A DNA stretch of 45,174 bases from Parachlamydiales bacterium. GTDB taxonomy: Bacteria; Chlamydiota; Chlamydiia; Chlamydiales; JAEYWL01. Shown one piece after another: positions 24,618 through 31,755 of the stretch. Under the pieces are notes generated by a model. It did not search any database and was not told the origin of the DNA. It saw only the letters and a list, made by a program, of their open reading frames with translations. The translations under genes and the position numbers were made by a program. The first letter of the stretch is position 1. Each line of letters opens with the position of its first letter. The stretch lies in the NCBI GenBank assembly GCA_020054065.1, contig JAGVLX010000016.1, forward strand, positions 1 through 45,174, read 5' to 3'.

Positions 24618-25637
24618 ATGTCCACGTTCAAACGTGCCTACACATTTGATGATGTTGCCTTAGTGCCCCAATTTAATAATATCCCCTCCCGAACCGAACC
24701 TAGCTTGGAAAGTTGGCTGACAAAAGACCGAAAAATCCATATCCCGATCATTGCCTCCAACATGGATACCGTCATTGGCGATGAGCTTGCGGATGTATTG
24801 GTCAGACATGGATCGACACCCATTTTCCATCGTTTTACAACGTTGGAAACCCAAAAAAACTGGGTAAAGAAATATGGAGATAACGCCTTCGTATCGACCG
24901 GCATTAACAAACCCGACGAAGTGTTCGAACTTTTGGATCTTGGCGCTGCCGGGGTCTGCATTGATGTCGCTCATGGCCATTCAGACCGAATGTTTAAAAT
25001 GATCGGAGAAATCAAAAAAAAATTTCCTAACCGCGATGTGATTGCTGGAAACGTGTGTACGGCCATGGCGTATCATGATTTAGTGAATGCCGGCGCAGAT
25101 GCGGTGAAAGTCGGCGTCGGACCCGGAGCTGTCTGCACCACCCGTTTGGTGACCGGCTTTGGCGTGTCGCAATTTACCGCCATTTATGAATGTGCGTCAG
25201 TCGCAGAAAAATTGCGGATTCCCTTAATTGCCGATGGCGGCATACGCAATAGCCGGGATGTGGTGTTAGCGTTGGCGGCTGGTGCCAGCAGCGTGATGAT
25301 TGGAAAGCTGTTTGCGCTGACCAAAGAAAGTGCCGCCCCAAAACGTAAAAATGACACAGTGGCTTCAGGATTGGAAGCAAAGTATCGCGGCCAGGCCAGC
25401 GAGGACTTTCAAGTGGATTTCTATGGACAATTGAAAGAAAAAACGGTAGCCGAAGGGATCGATTTCTGGGGGCCGGTATCGGGCTCTGCGCAAGATTTGC
25501 TCAATCAATTGCTAGGGGGGATCCGCAGTGGGATGACCTATGGTGGAGCACGCAACATCAAAGAGCTGCAGCGTAAAGCTGAATTTGTTGAGGTAACCCC
25601 GGCCTATCTGCACGAAAGCAATCCCCGCGGTCATTAA
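24618..25637 (+). CDS. guaC: IMP dehydrogenase/GMP reductase family, probably GMP reductase
   Basis: The 339-residue TIM-barrel enzyme has the substrate-binding IIASNMDTV (44-52), [15 protein letters not shown] and catalytic C173 in [11 protein letters not shown], then [12 protein letters not shown] and a [18 protein letters not shown] segment near the end. There are no CBS domains. The size is typical for GMP reductase (GMP to IMP, NADPH), while most IMP dehydrogenases are longer and CBS-containing. The C-terminal region lacks an obvious Arg-Tyr flap of IMP dehydrogenase. Minimal CBS-less IMPDH remains possible. It would join purine salvage in a host-dependent bacterium. The start is 16 nt after ruvA with GCGAGG before it. 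Confidence 0.8.
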   Translation: MSTFKRAYTFDDVALVPQFNNIPSRTEPSLESWLTKDRKIHIPIIASNMDTVIGDELADVLVRHGSTPIFHRFTTLETQKNWVKKYGDNAFVSTGINKPDEVFELLDLGAAGVCIDVAHGHSDRMFKMIGEIKKKFPNRDVIAGNVCTAMAYHDLVNAGADAVKVGVGPGAVCTTRLVTGFGVSQFTAIYECASVAEKLRIPLIADGGIRNSRDVVLALAAGASSVMIGKLFALTKESAAPKRKNDTVASGLEAKYRGQASEDFQVDFYGQLKEKTVAEGIDFWGPVSGSAQDLLNQLLGGIRSGMTYGGARNIKELQRKAEFVEVTPAYLHESNPRGH

Positions 25638-25643
25638 ATCATC

Positions 25644-25765
25644 AACCACAGAGAACACAGAGATAAAAATTAACAATGATGACCAGGATAAACAAGATAG
25701 GAATAGGATAAATGTTTTTTATCTTTTCGACCATCCTGGTTATCCTGGTCATCATTGTTATTTTA
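25644..25765. repeat. Inverted nonamer repeats with 19-bp perfect stem, between convergent genes
   Basis: Left arm 25672-25690 (AACAATGATGACCAGGATA) and right arm 25741-25759 are perfectly complementary. The left side is preceded by accacagagaacacagagat. The unit order (acaatgatg, accaggata, aacaagata) is the same as at 20962 and 31610. It lies between guaC (+) and the YXWGXW gene (-), where a bidirectional terminator would be expected. Confidence 0.8.
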
Positions 25766-25775
25766 TCTTTGCTAA

Positions 25776-27839
25776 CTAATCGTTGTTATTGTCTCGGAAT
25801 TGACTCCACCTGTTTTGAATATTCTGTTTTGGGCCTTGATTCTGATTAGGCGGGTTCATACGCAAATTTTGTTGGATTTGCTGCTGTTGCGATTGTTGTT
25901 GCTGCTGTTGTTGCTGCAATAACTGCTGTTGCTGTTGGATTTGTTGCTGCTGAACCGGCTGCCACTGTTGTTGCGGCGGTCTTTGTAATTGTTGTTGTTG
26001 CCGTTGCAGCTGCTGTTGTTGGAATTGAGTGTTTTGCTGTTGCAGCTGATTGGGTTGATTCTGCCATGACTGACGCGATGGTGGTTGTAAGGGTTGTTGA
26101 AATTTTTGTTGCGGCTGTATTTGCTGTTGCCGCTGTTGCTGCTGCAATGGTTGTTGTTGCCACTGCTGTTGCTGAAACTGTTGCTGGCGCCATGGGGTAT
26201 TCTTTTGTTGCGGTTGTTGGATTTGCTGCTGTTGCAGCTGCTGATTTAACCGTTGGGGATTCTGCAGCTGTTGCGGCAATGGCTGCTTTTTAGGACCATC
26301 TTTCAAAATCGGCGGCGGGACATTGATTGGCCGGTTTTGCTGTGGCCTTTGGTTTAAATCTTGCTGTTGCTGCTGCTTTAATTGTTCCTGAACATTCACA
26401 GGCGGCTGCTGAGGTGTCGTGCGTGGGATTTGTATCTTTGGCTGCGGTGAAGGGGGCAATTTGATTTTGTCCACAGCGGTCCAGGATGGCTTTTCAGGAA
26501 CCTTCAGCGGTTGCGTATACCGTCTATTGACTTTCGAATCTAATAATTTTTGATTCGTCTGGCTAATTTGGATATTAGGTTTTGCTATCCTCTCCCGCAC
26601 TTTACTGCGCTTGTCTAAAGACAATGTTTGTCCCGAAGGACGGATAACGGTCCGGATATCTTTCTGCGGTTCGGCGGCAATTTTAACCTTGTCTAGCTGC
26701 TGCCGATTTGCCGGCAATACTGGGATAAATTTTTTGCCGGTTTTCACATCAGACTTATCCAATGCACGCAGCAGACGGTTCGGGGTGACGACTCCATTCG
26801 GCGTCACAATGTCCGGTCCTTTAAAGCGGTTGACATTCAACAATAATTTCTGAGAAGGGGGCGCCATTTTTTGTGCATAAGATGCCGAGAGCCATTGTGG
26901 CTGAGGATAGCCTGGATGGCAATACCACCACCACAATCCCCAGTTATCATGCCAAGTGAACGACCACCAGTTTCCTCCCCAACCCCACCAGGGTGGAACA
27001 TCCGGATACAAATCCCAGAAATGGGGGTTGTAGTGATAGTGGTGGCAGTAGAAATAAGAGTAGTCCGGATAGCAGACAAGTAGCCGTTGAACGATCACGA
27101 CCGGTTCCACAACGACGGTTGGAGTATACGAGACATCCGCGCGCTGGTCCTGCGGAAAAAAGATGATGGGGTAGGCAGCGCCTCGTTCTTCGATCGGCAG
27201 ATCCCAATAGGCGACGACTAAAACATATCCTTCAGGCCTCCACACATAATAGGAAGGAACATAAATCCAATTCGGATCGAAGGTGTTCCACGAACCCTTT
27301 ATCCAAAAATAGGTGGCAGCTTCGTCATCGTAATCCCAGTACCCTGGAGCCCAAAACACATCATCACTTGGAGGATCTCCTGGTTGTTCGTCGATGGGAT
27401 CCGGTGGAATAAGAGTGACGTAATGAATTTCCTCTTGAGGAACCTGGCTCCAAAAGCCATGTACCCGGATCCAGCCCGCATCAACTTGCTGCCAAAACCC
27501 AGGAATCCACGTATGGCCAGGGGGAGGTTTGCGCCAGACACCGCTGACCCAAACATAATCGTTCCGGTCATCGTCCCATTCCCAATAACCGGGAATCCAT
27601 AAACTGGAGCTATCAGGTTGCTGCGGCGTGCGTTCAATGACCGGCGGCGGCGGCGCTTGCTCAACGGCTTGCAAGGCGATATTCGGAAAAGCCGGGGTTA
27701 AAAAGCCTTCATGGATGGTGGTCCCTTCCACTTGCTCGTATGCTTTTAATGAACCAAAAGCGGCAACACACATGAATACGCATAATGCGCGGATAACGAT
27801 AGACATGTTCGACCTGGGGTTTGACTTACGACCGAACAT
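25776..27839 (-). CDS. Secreted YXWGXW-repeat protein with Gln-rich tail
   Basis: The 687-residue protein has a signal peptide (SIVIRALCVFMCVAAFGSLKA), then about residues 45-210 with repeats of the W-x-PGYW/W-x-x-G-x-W type (LWIPGYWEWDDDRNDYVWVS, TWIPGFWQQ, FWAPGYWDYDD), a Trp/Tyr/His-rich middle (WGWGGNWWSFTWHDNWGLWW), a basic linker and a C-terminal half dominated by Gln. YXWGXW-repeat proteins are found in envelopes of planctomycetes and other bacteria but have no proven role. The Gln tail is low-complexity and might be a flexible spacer. The ATG at 27839 gives a longer n-region; the ATG at 27806 (MSIVIRAL) is an equally plausible start. It is likely exported to the periplasm or surface. 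Confidence 0.8.
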   Translation of the reverse strand: MFGRKSNPRSNMSIVIRALCVFMCVAAFGSLKAYEQVEGTTIHEGFLTPAFPNIALQAVEQAPPPPVIERTPQQPDSSSLWIPGYWEWDDDRNDYVWVSGVWRKPPPGHTWIPGFWQQVDAGWIRVHGFWSQVPQEEIHYVTLIPPDPIDEQPGDPPSDDVFWAPGYWDYDDEAATYFWIKGSWNTFDPNWIYVPSYYVWRPEGYVLVVAYWDLPIEERGAAYPIIFFPQDQRADVSYTPTVVVEPVVIVQRLLVCYPDYSYFYCHHYHYNPHFWDLYPDVPPWWGWGGNWWSFTWHDNWGLWWWYCHPGYPQPQWLSASYAQKMAPPSQKLLLNVNRFKGPDIVTPNGVVTPNRLLRALDKSDVKTGKKFIPVLPANRQQLDKVKIAAEPQKDIRTVIRPSGQTLSLDKRSKVRERIAKPNIQISQTNQKLLDSKVNRRYTQPLKVPEKPSWTAVDKIKLPPSPQPKIQIPRTTPQQPPVNVQEQLKQQQQQDLNQRPQQNRPINVPPPILKDGPKKQPLPQQLQNPQRLNQQLQQQQIQQPQQKNTPWRQQQFQQQQWQQQPLQQQQRQQQIQPQQKFQQPLQPPSRQSWQNQPNQLQQQNTQFQQQQLQRQQQQLQRPPQQQWQPVQQQQIQQQQQLLQQQQQQQQSQQQQIQQNLRMNPPNQNQGPKQNIQNRWSQFRDNNND
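25861..26415 (-). repeat. Low-complexity CAG/CAA tract coding for polyglutamine stretches
   Basis: Within the YXWGXW gene the coding strand is dominated by Gln codons CAG/CAA, giving runs up to about eight Gln separated by Pro, Leu, Arg and Asn. Reading-frame shifts within the tract produce Ala/Thr-rich shadow ORFs. Such tracts can change length by slippage, so the protein length may vary between strains. Confidence 0.8.
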
Positions 27840-27871
27840 AGCACAAAAATTTTGACAAAAGCAATGAACTG

Positions 27872-28021
27872 CTAGGTTGTCGCTATAAGCAATTCAGATT
27901 CAGTTGGTTGATGGTTGATTACCACGGGCGTCAATGACTCGTGGTGTTTGGGAGTGATCACGCATGCGGTCAAAATATGAGAAGTCACGAACAATAGAAA
28001 CACCAATTTAAACCCGCTCAT
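27872..28021 (-). CDS. Small lipoprotein (49 residues)
   Basis: This short gene was found by reading the gap between nth and the YXWGXW gene. ATG at 28021 is preceded by AGGAGCT with 5-nt spacing, the best ribosome site in the area. The product starts MSGFKLVFLLFVTSHILTAC, a lipoprotein signal with C20 as the modified residue, and ends with a short Pro/His/Thr-rich tail (about 29 residues). It would be a tiny anchored envelope protein, resembling entericidin or lysis-lipoprotein scale, though no homology is claimed. A 40-bp perfect inverted repeat lies immediately upstream. Confidence 0.65.
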   Translation of the reverse strand: MSGFKLVFLLFVTSHILTACVITPKHHESLTPVVINHQPTESELLIATT

Positions 28022-28032
28022 TGAGAGCTCCT

Positions 28033-28199
28033 TTTAAAAATTTTCACCACAAAGGCACAGAGAACACAGAGATAATTCTTAACAGATACCAGATAAGCAG
28101 ATTTGGAAATAACAAAATGGACAGGCTAACCACAATAGATTCATAAAAACCCTGCTATTTCTCTGTGTTCTCTGTGCCTTTGTGGTGAAAATTTTTAAA
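28033..28199. repeat. 40-bp perfect inverted repeat (CACAGAGA family)
   Basis: Arms 28033-28072 and 28160-28199 are exact reverse complements over 40 nt, beginning TTTAAAAATTTTCACCACAA; the loop is 87 nt. The right arm encodes the last residues of Nth (FHHKGTENTEK). The left arm ends about 10 nt before the ribosome site of the small lipoprotein gene. It could terminate nth transcription or stabilise transcripts. Confidence 0.9.
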
Positions 28200-28817
28200 T
28201 GGGGTCAAAACACTACAAATGGGGCATTGTTTAGGATTGTGGCTGCGGGCGGTGCAATAGGTCCGGGCAAAATAGATGATCTGCAGGTGTAGTTTTTCCC
28301 AGCTCTCTTGTGGAAACACTTTTTTCAAGTCAGCTTCGGTTTGCGTGACCGATTTTCCGGAAGACAATCCCCATCGTTGCGCACAGCGGTGGATGTGGGT
28401 ATCCACCGGAAAGGCCGGCTGGTTAAAACAGTGGATCATCACCACCGAAGCGGTTTTGTGGCCAACGCCATCTAACGCTTCCAGTTCCTCAAAGGTGTTT
28501 GGGACGTTTCCCGCGTGCTTTTCAAGCAGCTGGCGGGAGAGAGCAAGGATGGCGCGCGATTTGCGCGGCGCCAATCCGCAAGTACGGATCAGCCCCTCTA
28601 ATTTGGGTTGGGAGATTTTCAGCATGTCTTTAGGATTATCGGCCAAAGCAAACAATTGGGGGGTGACCAAGTTCACGCGTGCGTCAGTACATTGGGCGGA
28701 AAGCAGTACCGCAATCAATAGAGTGTAGCAGTTGGTATGGTGAAGGGGGATCGGCGGATTCGGAAAAAAATCGTCGAGGATCTTTTGGATTTTGGCCGCT
28801 TTCTCTTTTTTGTTCAT
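28155..28817 (-). CDS. nth: Endonuclease III-like DNA glycosylase
   Basis: The 220-residue enzyme removes oxidised pyrimidines. It has the helix-hairpin-helix LEALDGVGHKTASVVMI, the catalytic Lys in GHKTAS and Asp in FPVDTHIHR, and a C-terminal Cys group. Only three cysteines are visible (YCTARSHNPKQCPIC); the fourth ligand of the usual C-x6-C-x2-C-x5-C cluster is absent, and the tail after SVLTPF is repeat-encoded. The start is ATG 28817, overlapping the mnmE stop by 4 nt (ATGA); the longer frame to 28904 lies inside mnmE. The mnmE-nth coupling and the nearby psd match the order in C. trachomatis as I recall. Confidence 0.92.
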   Translation of the reverse strand: MNKKEKAAKIQKILDDFFPNPPIPLHHTNCYTLLIAVLLSAQCTDARVNLVTPQLFALADNPKDMLKISQPKLEGLIRTCGLAPRKSRAILALSRQLLEKHAGNVPNTFEELEALDGVGHKTASVVMIHCFNQPAFPVDTHIHRCAQRWGLSSGKSVTQTEADLKKVFPQESWEKLHLQIIYFARTYCTARSHNPKQCPICSVLTPFKNFHHKGTENTEK

Positions 28818-30190
28818 TTGCCCACACAAAACGTTGAAAAGATGGCTGATAAGATATCCTCGGTAATATTGGTCCCAATGATCTTGCCCAATTCCGACAA
28901 GCATTGCCGCATATCGCTAGTTAAAAACTCCGGCGATGCACCTGAACGCAATCCCTGGATCACTTTTCTACATGCCTCAATGGCATTGATGATCGCTTCG
29001 CGATGACGCACATTCGTAATCAACACTTCGTCTTTGGCCGGCGGTCCATTTTTCCAAACCACTTTATCGATGGTTGTCCGCAGCTCATCCAATCCCCAGC
29101 GCATTTTGGCCGACACCGCTACGACATGGGGCAGAGTCAATGCTTGTGTAGGCGGCGGCTGCAGATCGCTTTTGTTCCATACCACTACAGACTTATGGGG
29201 AGGGACCTGTGCGATGAGCTCTAAATCTTCCGCATGGGTGCCCTTATGCGCGTCCAGAACGAGCAAGATCAGATCCGCTTGCTGCATCGCCTCTTTGGTG
29301 CGCCGGATCCCTTCCTGTTCGATCACTTCATCGGAATGGCGGATCCCCGCCGTATCAATCAACCGGAAATTCAGTCCGTTTAAGCGTAAGTGGTCTTCCA
29401 GAATATCCCGTGTGGTCCCCGGAATGTGCGACACGATGGCGCGGTCTTTGTCTAGCAGAGCATTCATCAATGACGATTTGCCGACATTGGGACATCCGGC
29501 CAAGCAGAGGGAAATGCCGTCATGCAAAATCTTCCCGTCATTAAAGGTATCGCGCAAATGCACCATCTCTGCGCAAATCTGTTCAAGGTCGTCACATACT
29601 TCATCCATTGAAGCAAATTCTAACCCTTCCTCGGGAAAATCGACCCATGCATCCAAAATAGCGGCGATGTGCGTAAGCTTCTTTTGAAATGTTTTAATTT
29701 TTTGGGACAAGCCACCTTGCAGTTGATTCTTGGCTGCATCCAAGGCGTGTTCATTCTTGGCGCAGATCAGTTCTTGTACCGCTTCGGCTTGAGCGAGGTC
29801 CAGCTTTCGATTGAGGAAGGCCCGGAAGGTAAATTCGCCAGGACGCGCTGCGCGTACACCAGTCGCCAATACGGCTTCCAACACTTTGCGGGTGATTAAG
29901 CTTCCCCCGTGGCAGTGGATTTCGACGGTGTTTTCGCCAGTGTAGGAGCGTTTTCCCAATAAAACCAGTACTAGAACATCGTCGATGTGGCGGCCGGTTT
30001 GGTCCACGACATGCGTGAAGTGGGCAGTATGAGTCGCGTAGGTTTTGACGGGTCCACTGAGGACTTGAGCAGCAGCGTCTACCGCATCGGTTCCGGAAAT
30101 TCGAATGATGCCGACTCCGCCTTCGCCGGGCGGCGTGGCGATGGCTGCGATGGTTTCCCCTTGTTGGTAGGGCTGATGTATAAATTCCAT
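28814..30190 (-). CDS. mnmE: tRNA modification GTPase MnmE
   Basis: The 458-residue GTPase works with MnmG to make 5-aminomethyl-type modifications of wobble uridines. N-terminal folate-binding domain has TIAAIATPPGEGGVGIIRISG and HGG; the G domain starts at GCPNVGKSS (232-240), with DTAG, NKSD and the C-terminal CVGK that carries the conserved Cys455. All motifs are intact. It is divergent from the secreted-protein/psd operon and overlaps nth by 4 nt. Confidence 0.97.
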   Translation of the reverse strand: MEFIHQPYQQGETIAAIATPPGEGGVGIIRISGTDAVDAAAQVLSGPVKTYATHTAHFTHVVDQTGRHIDDVLVLVLLGKRSYTGENTVEIHCHGGSLITRKVLEAVLATGVRAARPGEFTFRAFLNRKLDLAQAEAVQELICAKNEHALDAAKNQLQGGLSQKIKTFQKKLTHIAAILDAWVDFPEEGLEFASMDEVCDDLEQICAEMVHLRDTFNDGKILHDGISLCLAGCPNVGKSSLMNALLDKDRAIVSHIPGTTRDILEDHLRLNGLNFRLIDTAGIRHSDEVIEQEGIRRTKEAMQQADLILLVLDAHKGTHAEDLELIAQVPPHKSVVVWNKSDLQPPPTQALTLPHVVAVSAKMRWGLDELRTTIDKVVWKNGPPAKDEVLITNVRHREAIINAIEACRKVIQGLRSGASPEFLTSDMRQCLSELGKIIGTNITEDILSAIFSTFCVGK

Positions 30191-30250
30191 ATAATCTAAC
30201 TATTATTGGAATAAATACTAACACTTTAAGTAGTTAATGTTAATTGGTTT

Positions 30251-30281
30251 TGACAATAATCGGAATAAATCTGAAAATACT
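30251..30281 (+). promoter_or_regulatory. Candidate promoter of the secreted protein/psd operon
   Basis: A consensus TTGACA is at 30251-30256; an AT-rich -10-like element (AAAATA or AAATAC) follows at 18-19 nt. The start codon is at 30304, preceded by GAGG. The -10 element is weak. Confidence 0.35.
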
Positions 30282-30303
30282 TTAAAAAAAGAGGGATGAG
30301 AAG

Positions 30304-30708
30304 ATGAAACAGTTATGGTTTGTGGCGAGTTTGCTGGCGGTTTCCGGCTTGGTTTTTGGAGCGGACGATGGGATCAACCCTTCCACTTCTGACCTTCCGC
30401 GCTTATCGAGTGTGACGGGAAAAGGGGATACGGAATTAACGAAAATGGACAACCTGATCGAAGTCACCAAGCAGAACCTGGAAAGCCAGAAACACCTCAA
30501 AGAATTGGTTAAAGAGTATCTGCAAGTGCAAAAGATCTACATGCAGAACACCAGCGACAAGCAAAACGGGTACCGCATGGTTAAAAAGGCTCAGCAGGTA
30601 TTGGACAAGATCAAGGAAAACCACTTGACCCAGGCGTTTGATCAAGATTTTTTAAGCGAGCTCACCTTCTTTGCTAACATTGCCAACAAGTGGAATAATC
30701 CTAAATAA
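30304..30708 (+). CDS. Small secreted protein, unknown function
   Basis: The 134-residue protein starts with a signal peptide (MKQLWFVASLLAVSGLVFGA) that would be cleaved before DDG. The mature part (about 114 residues) is mostly helical and charged, with a likely coiled-coil segment around NLESQKHLKELVKEYLQVQK. I do not recognise it. GAGG and GAGAAG precede the ATG. It is 9 nt upstream of psd on the same strand, so it is probably co-transcribed. It is exported, perhaps periplasmic. Confidence 0.7.
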   Translation: MKQLWFVASLLAVSGLVFGADDGINPSTSDLPRLSSVTGKGDTELTKMDNLIEVTKQNLESQKHLKELVKEYLQVQKIYMQNTSDKQNGYRMVKKAQQVLDKIKENHLTQAFDQDFLSELTFFANIANKWNNPK

Positions 30709-30717
30709 CGAGCGCCG

Positions 30718-31623
30718 GTGTCAGCTATCCTTTTTATCGACCGGCAGTCAGGTCAAAAACAAGTTGAAAAAGTGTATGGGGGCGAAGCGATCCGGTTGCT
30801 TTATGGCAACTGGATGTTCGCGCCTTTAAAAGCATTGGTTTCCCGCTTTTCTTTTTGTTCGGCGGTGTACGGGTGGTGGCAGAAGCAGCCGTGGACGAAA
30901 TCGAAGATTCAGCCTTTTATAGAGGAATATGGAGTCGATGCGAGTGAATTTTTGGAACCGGTTTCTGCCTTCAACTCTTTCAACGATTTTTTCATCCGCA
31001 AGCTCAAACCGCAAGCGCGTCCTGTTGTCTTCGAGGCTAACACAGCTGTGATTCCAGCGGACGGGCGGTATTATTTCTATCAGAATATCTCCCACGCGGA
31101 TGGTTTTATTGTGAAAGGCAAGAAATTTAGTCTGGCTGAATTGCTTGGCGATAATGAACTAGCAGCGGAGTATGAATTAGGTAGCATGGTGTTGGCGCGG
31201 CTGTGTCCTTCTGATTACCACCGTTACCATTTTCCAGTTGAAGGAATTCCAGGACCTGCAAAACTAATCAATGGAGCACTCTATTCGGTCAATCCTTTCG
31301 CGGTTAAACAAAACATCGAGATTTTTACGGAAAACAAACGGGCCGTTACGTTGATTGAATCTCAAAAATTTGGCGCCGTCGCCTATGTAGAAGTGGGTGC
31401 GACCAATGTCGGCAGCATCAACCAAACTTATATCCCCGGCAAAAAAGTCCATAAAGGGGATGAGAAAGGCTTTTTTGCATTTGGTGGATCAGCACTAGTC
31501 CTCTTGTTTAAAAAGGATTCTATCCAATTTGATGCCGATCTGCTTGAAGCAACGGCACAGGGATACGAAATCCGTTGCCTCATAGGCCAGTCCATGGGAA
31601 AACAGGAAAACCAAACAAGATAG
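30718..31623 (+). CDS. psd: Phosphatidylserine decarboxylase
   Basis: The 301-residue proenzyme makes phosphatidylethanolamine at the inner membrane. It contains FNSFNDFFIRKLKPQARP, VIPADGRYYFY, CPSDYHRYHFPVEG and ATNVGSINQTYIPG, then the self-cleavage site FGGSA, in which S258 would become the pyruvoyl group. It has GTG as start (30718), with no clear ribosome site; no upstream ATG fits. The final residues (ENQTR) and TAG stop come from the adjoining repeat, in the same wording as the end of waaF. Position beside mnmE/nth is as in C. trachomatis. Confidence 0.95.
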   Translation: MSAILFIDRQSGQKQVEKVYGGEAIRLLYGNWMFAPLKALVSRFSFCSAVYGWWQKQPWTKSKIQPFIEEYGVDASEFLEPVSAFNSFNDFFIRKLKPQARPVVFEANTAVIPADGRYYFYQNISHADGFIVKGKKFSLAELLGDNELAAEYELGSMVLARLCPSDYHRYHFPVEGIPGPAKLINGALYSVNPFAVKQNIEIFTENKRAVTLIESQKFGAVAYVEVGATNVGSINQTYIPGKKVHKGDEKGFFAFGGSALVLLFKKDSIQFDADLLEATAQGYEIRCLIGQSMGKQENQTR

Positions 31624-31705
31624 GCAGGAACTGCCTGCGGCGGGCAAGATTGGCAGGATATGAAAGAAGATAACAATGATGACCAGGATAACTAGGATAG
31701 AAAAA
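31610..31705. repeat. Nonamer-period intergenic repeat overlapping the psd stop
   Basis: Units aagattggc, aggatatga, aagaagata, acaatgatg, accaggata, actaggata run with a 9-nt period after the palindromic gcaggaactgcctgc. The start (acaagataggcagga) covers the psd stop. The unit order matches the copies at 20962 and 25666. The rest of the gap to 31755 shows nothing else. Confidence 0.7.
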
Positions 31706-31755
31706 TAGATGCGGATGGCATTTTATGGTCATGAAAATTTGATTTAGAAATAACA

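Noticed and set aside
25846..26293. Ala/Thr-rich frames in both directions across the Gln tract
   Set aside because: They are frame-shifted readings of CAG/CAA low-complexity DNA, not separate genes.
28818..28904. Longer Nth start inside mnmE
   Set aside because: Adds 29 residues without family likeness; ATG 28817 has the usual mnmE overlap and normal length.
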